From Corallococcus terminator (GTDB lineage: Bacteria > Myxococcota > Myxococcia > Myxococcales > Myxococcaceae): a stretch of DNA of 64,000 nucleotides. Position numbers and translations under genes: made by a program. The notes below the pieces were generated by a model. It had not been told where the DNA came from and did not search any database. It was given only the letters and a program-made list of their open reading frames with translations. The stretch is taken from positions 40,814 through 104,813 of the forward strand of contig NZ_RAVZ01000003.1 in the NCBI RefSeq assembly GCF_003611635.1. The letters are read 5' to 3'. Below, one piece after another: positions 59,103 to 64,000 of this stretch (position 1 is its first letter; each line of letters begins with the position of its first letter).

Positions 59103-60574
59103 ACCAAGTCAAGCGCGCCAAGGTCCTCGTCGTGGATGACGACTCCGTCGTCCTCAAGGCCGTCACCCAGATCCTCCAGCGGGAGGGGCACCCCGTCGTG
59201 GCCATCGACGACGCGGTGGAGGGGCTCGCGGCGGCGAAGGATCCGTCCATCGACGTGGTCGTGCTGGACATCAAGATGCCGCACCTGTCCGGCATGGACC
59301 TCTTGCGCGCCATCAAGGCGGACCGCCCGGACGTGGAGGTCATCATGATGACGGCCTTCGCCACCGTGGAGACGGCGGTGGAGGCGGTGAAGGCGGGCGC
59401 GTACGACTACCTCACCAAGCCCTTCGAGAACATCGACGAGGTGAGCCTCACGGTGGCCAAGGCCGCCGAGCGCAAGTCCCTCAAGGACCGCACGCGCGCG
59501 CTGGAGGAGGCGCTCACCGCGCGCAGCCAGTTCGAGGACCTCATCGGGCAGTCGTCGCAGATGCGCGCCGTGTTCAAGCTGGTGGAGACCGTCAGCCACT
59601 CCACCGCCACGGTCCTCATCCAGGGTGAGAGCGGCACGGGCAAGGAACTTGTCGCGCGCGCCATCCACTACCGCAGCGCCCGCCGCGACAAGCCCTTCGT
59701 GGCCGTCAACTGTTCGGCGCTGACGGAGACGCTGCTGGAAAGCGAGCTGTTCGGCCACGTGAAGGGCAGCTTCACCGGCGCCACCGGCAACAAGAAGGGC
59801 CTCTTCGAGGCGGCCGACGGCGGCACCATCTTCCTGGACGAGATTGGCGACGTGCCCCCGGCCACCCAGGTGCGCCTGCTGCGCGTCCTCCAGGAGGGTG
59901 AAGTCAAGCGCGTGGGCGCCAACGAGCCCGTGAAGGTGGACGTGCGCGTCATCGCCGCCACGCACGTGGACCTGTCGCGCGCCAAGGAGCAGGGCAAGTT
60001 CCGCGAGGACCTGTTCTACCGGCTCAACGTCATCACCATCGACCTGCCGCCCCTTCGCGACCGCCCGGAGGACGTGCCGCTGCTCGCGCACCACTTCCTC
60101 AAGGTCTACACCGGCAAGGCGGACAAGAAGGTCAACGGCATCAGCCCCCGCGCCATGGAGGCCCTCACCTGCAACCGGTGGACGGGCAACGTGCGCGAGC
60201 TGGAGAACGTCATCGAGCGCGCGGTGGTGCTCACCGCCAACGAAGCCATCGACGTGGAGGACCTGCCGCCCGGCTTCCAGGCCGCGCCCCAGGCCGACTC
60301 GGCGGTGGAGGTGTTCAGCCTGGCGCACCTGCCGTACGCCCAGGCCAAGCGCCTGGCCATGCGCGCCTTCGAGCGCCGCTACCTGTCCGCGCTGCTGGAG
60401 AAGAACAACCACAACGTGTCCAGCGCGGCGCGCGCGGCCGGCGTGGACCGCTCCAACTTCCGCCGCCTGCTCAAGCAGTACGAGGTGGCCGGCCGGAGCA
60501 TGAAGCCGCGTCAGACCAAGGGGCCGGATTCGGACACCGGGCCGGGCCTGCCCGCGCTCGAAGCCGTGTCCTGA
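59099..60574 (+). CDS. NtrC-type sigma-54-dependent response regulator
   Basis: A 491-residue activator. Receiver (1-125) with Asp57 in VVVLDIKMPHLSG. AAA+ domain (about 145-375): Walker A GESGTGKE (176-183), the sigma-54 loop GSFTGA (223-228, Ser instead of Ala), Walker B FLDEIGD. The C-terminal Fis-type helix-turn-helix includes NNHNVSSAARAAGVDRSNFR. It is phosphorylated presumably by the kinase encoded upstream (4-bp overlap, GTG start). Many such pairs control development in myxobacteria; the target genes are not known here. Confidence 0.93.
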   Translation: MNQVKRAKVLVVDDDSVVLKAVTQILQREGHPVVAIDDAVEGLAAAKDPSIDVVVLDIKMPHLSGMDLLRAIKADRPDVEVIMMTAFATVETAVEAVKAGAYDYLTKPFENIDEVSLTVAKAAERKSLKDRTRALEEALTARSQFEDLIGQSSQMRAVFKLVETVSHSTATVLIQGESGTGKELVARAIHYRSARRDKPFVAVNCSALTETLLESELFGHVKGSFTGATGNKKGLFEAADGGTIFLDEIGDVPPATQVRLLRVLQEGEVKRVGANEPVKVDVRVIAATHVDLSRAKEQGKFREDLFYRLNVITIDLPPLRDRPEDVPLLAHHFLKVYTGKADKKVNGISPRAMEALTCNRWTGNVRELENVIERAVVLTANEAIDVEDLPPGFQAAPQADSAVEVFSLAHLPYAQAKRLAMRAFERRYLSALLEKNNHNVSSAARAAGVDRSNFRRLLKQYEVAGRSMKPRQTKGPDSDTGPGLPALEAVS

Positions 60575-60591
60575 GGTTGAAGCCCCCTGAC

Positions 60592-60619
60592 GGGAGGACG
60601 GCGCTTCAGCCGTCCTCCC
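60592..60619. terminator. Bidirectional terminator between NtrC and rarA
   Basis: A perfect 11-bp stem (60592-60602 with 60609-60619) and a 6-nt loop that contains the rarA stop codon (60606-60608). It separates two convergent genes 31 bp apart. Confidence 0.7.
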
Positions 60620-61952
60620 CGGGCTCCCGCTCGCCGGAGGCTTCACGCCGGGCGGCGAGCTGCTGTTGGATGGTCTCGTAGCGCTCGGACAGCTCCGCCT
60701 CGAAGCCATTGCGCGTCGGGGTGTAGAAGCAGCGGGCGCGCAGCGCTTCGGGCAGGTAGTCCTCCGGGACGTAGTTGCCCTCGAAGTTGTGCGGGTACTT
60801 GTACCCGCCGCCGTAGCCCAGCGACTTCATCAGCTTCGTGGGCGCGTTTCTCAGGTGCATGGGAACGGGCAGCGCGCCCTCCTTCGTCACGGCCTCGCGC
60901 ACGGCGGCGTAGGCGGCGATGACGGCGTTCGACTTGGGCGCCAGCGCCAGGTACGTCACGGCCTGGGTGAGGGGCAGGGTGCCTTCGGGCAGGCCCATCA
61001 ACTGGAAGGCCCGGAGCGCGTCCACCGCCACACCCAGCGCGCGGGGGTCCGCGTTGCCCACGTCCTCCGACGCGAAGATGACCATGCGGCGGAAGATGAA
61101 GACGGGGTCCTCGCCCGCCTCCAGCATGCGCGTCATCCAGTACAGCGCTGCGTCCACGTCGCTGCCGCGCATGGATTTGATGAAGGCGCTGACGACGTTG
61201 TAGTGCTCCTCGCCGCCCTTGTCGTAGAGCAGGAGCTTCTGCTGGAGCGCCTCCTCCGCCACCTTGCGGTCCACCACGGAGCCGCCATGCGCCGCGGCGG
61301 CCTCCAGCGCGGTGAGGGCCTTGCGCGCATCGCCTCCGGCCGCGTCCGCGATGAAGTCCAGCGCGGCGTCGTCCACCGTCACCTTGCCGCCCAGGCCCCT
61401 GGGGTCCGCCACCGCGCGGCGCATCACCGCCACCAGCTCCTCCTGCTCCAGGCCGCGCAGGGTGATGACGCGGCAGCGGGACAGGAGGGCGGCGTTCACT
61501 TCGAAGGACGGGTTCTCCGTGGTGGCGCCGATGAGGGTGACGGTGCCCTTCTCCACGTGGGGCAGCAGCGCGTCCTGCTGTGACTTGTTGAAGCGGTGGA
61601 TTTCGTCGATGAAGAGCAGCGTGCGCTGGCGGTGGAGCTTCCAGCGGTCCTGGGCGCGGGCCACCGTCTCGCGGATGTCCTTCACGCCCGCGAGCACGGC
61701 GGACATCGTCTCGAAGGCGGCGCCGGTGGAGCGCGCGACGAGCTGGGCGAGCGTCGTCTTGCCCGTGCCCGGCGGGCCCCAGAGGATGAGGCTGGGCACC
61801 TGGTCCGCCTCCAGGGCGCGGCGCAGGAAGCGGCCCTCGCCGGTGAGGTGCTCCTGGCCCAGGTATTCGGAGAGGGTGGTCGGCCGCATGCGCTCGGCGA
61901 GCGGCGCCAGGGAGGCCGTTTCCTTCTGGCTGGCGTGGTCGAACAGGTCCAT
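60606..61952 (-). CDS. rarA: Replication-associated recombination protein A
   Basis: A 448-residue AAA+ clamp-loader-related ATPase (RarA/MgsA/Mgs1). Walker A is LWGPPGTGKTTLAQ, Walker B LLFIDEIHRF, sensor 1 GATTENPSFEVN and the arginine-finger region LLSRCRVITL. The C-terminal MgsA-type part includes YKYPHNFEGNYVPEDYLPE. It acts at stalled replication forks. Length is normal. A divergent pair with nadK is separated by 131 bp without a recognisable gene. Confidence 0.95.
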   Translation of the reverse strand: MDLFDHASQKETASLAPLAERMRPTTLSEYLGQEHLTGEGRFLRRALEADQVPSLILWGPPGTGKTTLAQLVARSTGAAFETMSAVLAGVKDIRETVARAQDRWKLHRQRTLLFIDEIHRFNKSQQDALLPHVEKGTVTLIGATTENPSFEVNAALLSRCRVITLRGLEQEELVAVMRRAVADPRGLGGKVTVDDAALDFIADAAGGDARKALTALEAAAAHGGSVVDRKVAEEALQQKLLLYDKGGEEHYNVVSAFIKSMRGSDVDAALYWMTRMLEAGEDPVFIFRRMVIFASEDVGNADPRALGVAVDALRAFQLMGLPEGTLPLTQAVTYLALAPKSNAVIAAYAAVREAVTKEGALPVPMHLRNAPTKLMKSLGYGGGYKYPHNFEGNYVPEDYLPEALRARCFYTPTRNGFEAELSERYETIQQQLAARREASGEREPGEDG

Positions 61953-62083
61953 GTCGTCCCTGAACCTAGCGTCCCAGCGGCTCCCGCGCCCTCCTGATGT
62001 CCCGGCGGGGATGTCCGGCGGCGGGCAGGTGCGTCAATTCCCTTGCACCTCTGGCTGGCCGCCTGGACTAGAACCCGGGGGGC

Positions 62084-62929
62084 GTGCAGACCCTGGTCAT
62101 CGTCGCGAAGCGAGACACCCCGCAAGCCGTGGCCCTGGCGGCGGAGATCCATGAGCGCTACCCGCACCTGACGGTGCTGGCGGACCGTGCCCTGGCACAT
62201 GCGCTGAACTGGCCGCGCGTGGAGGACCGGGAGCTGGCGGCGCGCGCGGAGGCGGTGGTGGTGCTGGGCGGTGACGGCACCCTCATCTACGCGGCGCGCC
62301 TGTTGGGTGGGCGCAACGTGCCCATCATCGGCGTGAACCTGGGCAGCCTGGGCTTCATGACCGAAGTGCCGGTGGAGGAGCTGTTCACCCGGCTGGCGGA
62401 CGTGCTGGCGGGCGACTTCCACGTGGACTCGCGGATGAAGCTGTCGTGCCGGCTCATGCGCGGGGGCAAGGTCCTCATCGAGGATGAAATCCTCAACGAC
62501 GTGGTCATCAACAAGGGCGCGCTGGCGCGCATCGCGGACCACGAGACGTCCATCGATGGCGTGCCCATCACCACGTACAAGTCGGACGGAATCATCCTGG
62601 CCACGCCGACAGGCTCCACCGCGTATTCGCTGTCCGCGGGCGGCCCCATCGTGCACCCGTCGGTGGACTGCACCATCCTGTCGCCCATCTGTTCGCACGC
62701 GCTGACCCAGCGGGCCATCGTGGTGCCGGCGGACCGGACCATCCGCATCACGCTCAAGAGCGAGACGGCGGACACGTACCTGACGCTGGACGGGCAGACG
62801 GGCCACTCGCTTCAGACGGGGGACTGCATTGAAGTCGTGCGTTCGCCCAACCGCGTGGGCCTGGTGCGCAACCCCCGCGTGGCCTTCTTCACCATCCTCC
62901 GGCAGAAGCTCCACTGGGGCGAGCGTTGA
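62084..62929 (+). CDS. nadK: NAD kinase
   Basis: A 281-residue enzyme phosphorylating NAD to NADP with ATP or polyphosphate. The GGDGT motif (VVVLGGDGTLIYAARLL), NLGSLGFMTEV, NDVVINKGALAR and GSTAYSLSAGGPIVHP are all present. Start GTG at 62084. The adjacent Ser/Thr kinase begins 60 bp later and may share the transcript. Confidence 0.97.
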   Translation: MQTLVIVAKRDTPQAVALAAEIHERYPHLTVLADRALAHALNWPRVEDRELAARAEAVVVLGGDGTLIYAARLLGGRNVPIIGVNLGSLGFMTEVPVEELFTRLADVLAGDFHVDSRMKLSCRLMRGGKVLIEDEILNDVVINKGALARIADHETSIDGVPITTYKSDGIILATPTGSTAYSLSAGGPIVHPSVDCTILSPICSHALTQRAIVVPADRTIRITLKSETADTYLTLDGQTGHSLQTGDCIEVVRSPNRVGLVRNPRVAFFTILRQKLHWGER

Positions 62930-62989
62930 GCCACGCCGCCGGGTGTGGGACTCCCCTCGTGGCGTGAGGGTAGGGTAGCCTCCGCCCCC

Positions 62990-64000
62990 GTGACGACGGG
63001 TTCCCACACGACGCGGTTCGGGAAGTACGAATTGCAGCAGCGCCTGGGGGCGGGCGGGATGGCCGTGGTGCACCGCGCGCGCTTCACGCTGGCGCCGGGC
63101 GTGTCCCGCTCCGTGGTCATCAAGCGCGTGAGGGACCCCTACGCGCAGGACCCGGCCTTCGTGAAGATGTTCCTCAACGAAGCGCGCATCTCCATGGGCC
63201 TGAGCCACGGCAACATCGTGCAGGTCTTCGACTTCGGCGAGGTGGAGGGCGAGTTCTTCCTCGCGATGGAGTGGGTGGACGGGCAGCCGCTGTCGCACGT
63301 GCTCAAGCGCTCGAAGCTGAAGGGGCTCGCGCACCTGCCCGCGCCGCTGGCGGTGGGGCTGGTGCTGGAGGTCTGCAAGGGCCTGCACCACGCTCACACG
63401 CGCCGCGACGAGGAGGGCCGTCCGCTGGGGCTGGTGCACCGCGACGTGTCGCCGGACAACGTGCTCGTCAGCTACGAGGGCGAGGTGAAGCTGTCCGACT
63501 TCGGCATCGCGAAGGCGCAGTTGTCGGACCGGCCGGAGACGGAAGCCGGCGTGGTGCGCGGCAAGTACATCTACCTGTCGCCGGAGCAGACGCGCGCGGA
63601 GGCGCTGGATGCGCGCTCGGACGTGTACACGGCGGGCGTGGTGCTCTTCGAGCTGCTCACCGGGCGCCGGCCGGTGGAGGGGGATGCGCACGCGGTGATG
63701 GAGCGCATCGCCAAGGGGATGCTGACGCCCGCGCACCAGTACGTGCCGGAGCTGGACGCTTCGCTCGTGGCGCTCGTGTCGCGGGCGCTGGCGCTGCGGC
63801 GCGATGACCGCTTCACGAGCGCGGAGGACTTCCAGCGGGCCCTGGCGGAGTGGCTCGCGTACCGGGCGCCCCTGTTCCCCGCCACCACGCTGCGCCACCT
63901 GATGGGCTGGCTGTTCGAGGAGGAGCTCAAGCTCGCGGGGCATGAGCCGCGCATTCCCGCGTCCTTCCTGCGCCAGGTGGCCATCTGGACGGGGGAGGAC
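62990..64000 (+). CDS. Hanks-type serine/threonine protein kinase (3' end outside window)
   Basis: The first 337 codons of a eukaryote-like kinase run to the edge of the window. Glycine loop LGAGGMAVVHRA, Lys in VVIKRVRD, catalytic loop VHRDVSPDN and DFGIAKAQLS then LSPEQTRAEALDARSD identify an active kinase of the PknB class. Start GTG at 62990. The kinase core ends near residue 290; what follows (possibly a TM or sensor domain) is not visible. It is one of the many Ser/Thr kinases typical of myxobacteria. Confidence 0.92.
   Translation, partial: MTTGSHTTRFGKYELQQRLGAGGMAVVHRARFTLAPGVSRSVVIKRVRDPYAQDPAFVKMFLNEARISMGLSHGNIVQVFDFGEVEGEFFLAMEWVDGQPLSHVLKRSKLKGLAHLPAPLAVGLVLEVCKGLHHAHTRRDEEGRPLGLVHRDVSPDNVLVSYEGEVKLSDFGIAKAQLSDRPETEAGVVRGKYIYLSPEQTRAEALDARSDVYTAGVVLFELLTGRRPVEGDAHAVMERIAKGMLTPAHQYVPELDASLVALVSRALALRRDDRFTSAEDFQRALAEWLAYRAPLFPATTLRHLMGWLFEEELKLAGHEPRIPASFLRQVAIWTGED

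Noticed and set aside
1..64000. tRNA or rRNA genes, CRISPR arrays, insertion sequences, prophage
   Set aside because: No cloverleaf, rRNA signature, regular spaced repeats, transposase, integrase or phage structural gene was recognised on either strand.

Overview
The window looks like chromosomal DNA of a myxobacterium, most likely a Corallococcus/Myxococcus relative (inference). Reasons: very GC-rich DNA with GC-ending codons throughout, many lipoproteins and secreted beta-helix proteins, an NtrC-type regulator and a Hanks-type Ser/Thr kinase, duplicated beta-oxidation modules, and a large iterative polyketide/fatty-acid-type synthase. I saw no tRNA, rRNA, CRISPR array, insertion sequence or prophage.

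Layout. (1) 0-11.6 kb: after the tail of a cytochrome-c-like gene, nine minus-strand genes form one lipid-catabolism operon: crotonase, TetR regulator, SDR, acyl-CoA ligase, two acyl-CoA dehydrogenases, thiolase, FadB-type multifunctional enzyme and class-3 aldehyde dehydrogenase. A 19-bp inverted repeat lies just upstream of the first gene. (2) 11.7-15.1 kb: a divergent operon of SDR, acyl-CoA dehydrogenase, APH-fold kinase and DUF6285 protein, resembling a split form of the ACAD10/ACAD11 enzyme. (3) 15.1-29.5 kb: an LVIVD-repeat lipoprotein, an annexin-like protein, beta-helix proteins, a WGR-like/LRR protein, a DJ-1/PfpI protein with a divergent LysR regulator, a DHCR24-like flavoprotein, a LysM/C39-like protein and a DNRLRE lipoprotein. 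(4) 29.5-38.6 kb: a minus-strand operon of a tandem-ACP/FabL-like protein, a 2155-residue synthase (hotdog-AT-KS-CLF-KR-DH, no ACP of its own) and a fatty-acid desaturase. This is the strongest candidate for an undescribed pathway. (5) 38.7-47.8 kb: envelope and lipoproteins, a beta-lactamase-fold hydrolase, a gluzincin-TPR lipoprotein, a MarR/NTF2-like pair, a UvrA-like ATPase apparently without the UvrB-binding region, and a CARDB protein next to a decayed copy of itself. (6) 47.9-52.6 kb: hemE and a fadI-fadJ operon behind a good promoter and an 18-bp palindrome. (7) 52.7-56.3 kb: PIG-V-like mannosyltransferase, methyltransferase, ChbG-type deacetylase and GT2 glycosyltransferase. (8) 56.4-64 kb: diguanylate cyclase with a degenerate receiver, a REC-PAS-kinase coupled to an NtrC regulator, rarA, nadK and a truncated Ser/Thr kinase.

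How it fits together. Two beta-oxidation systems, an ACAD11-like side operon and a dedicated synthase-desaturase operon sit within 55 kb, so lipid breakdown and specialised lipid synthesis are the main themes. Both beta-oxidation operons carry palindromes with TTGAC-type half-sites, which hints at related TetR-type control. All functions are read from sequence motifs and recalled family knowledge; no database search was run.
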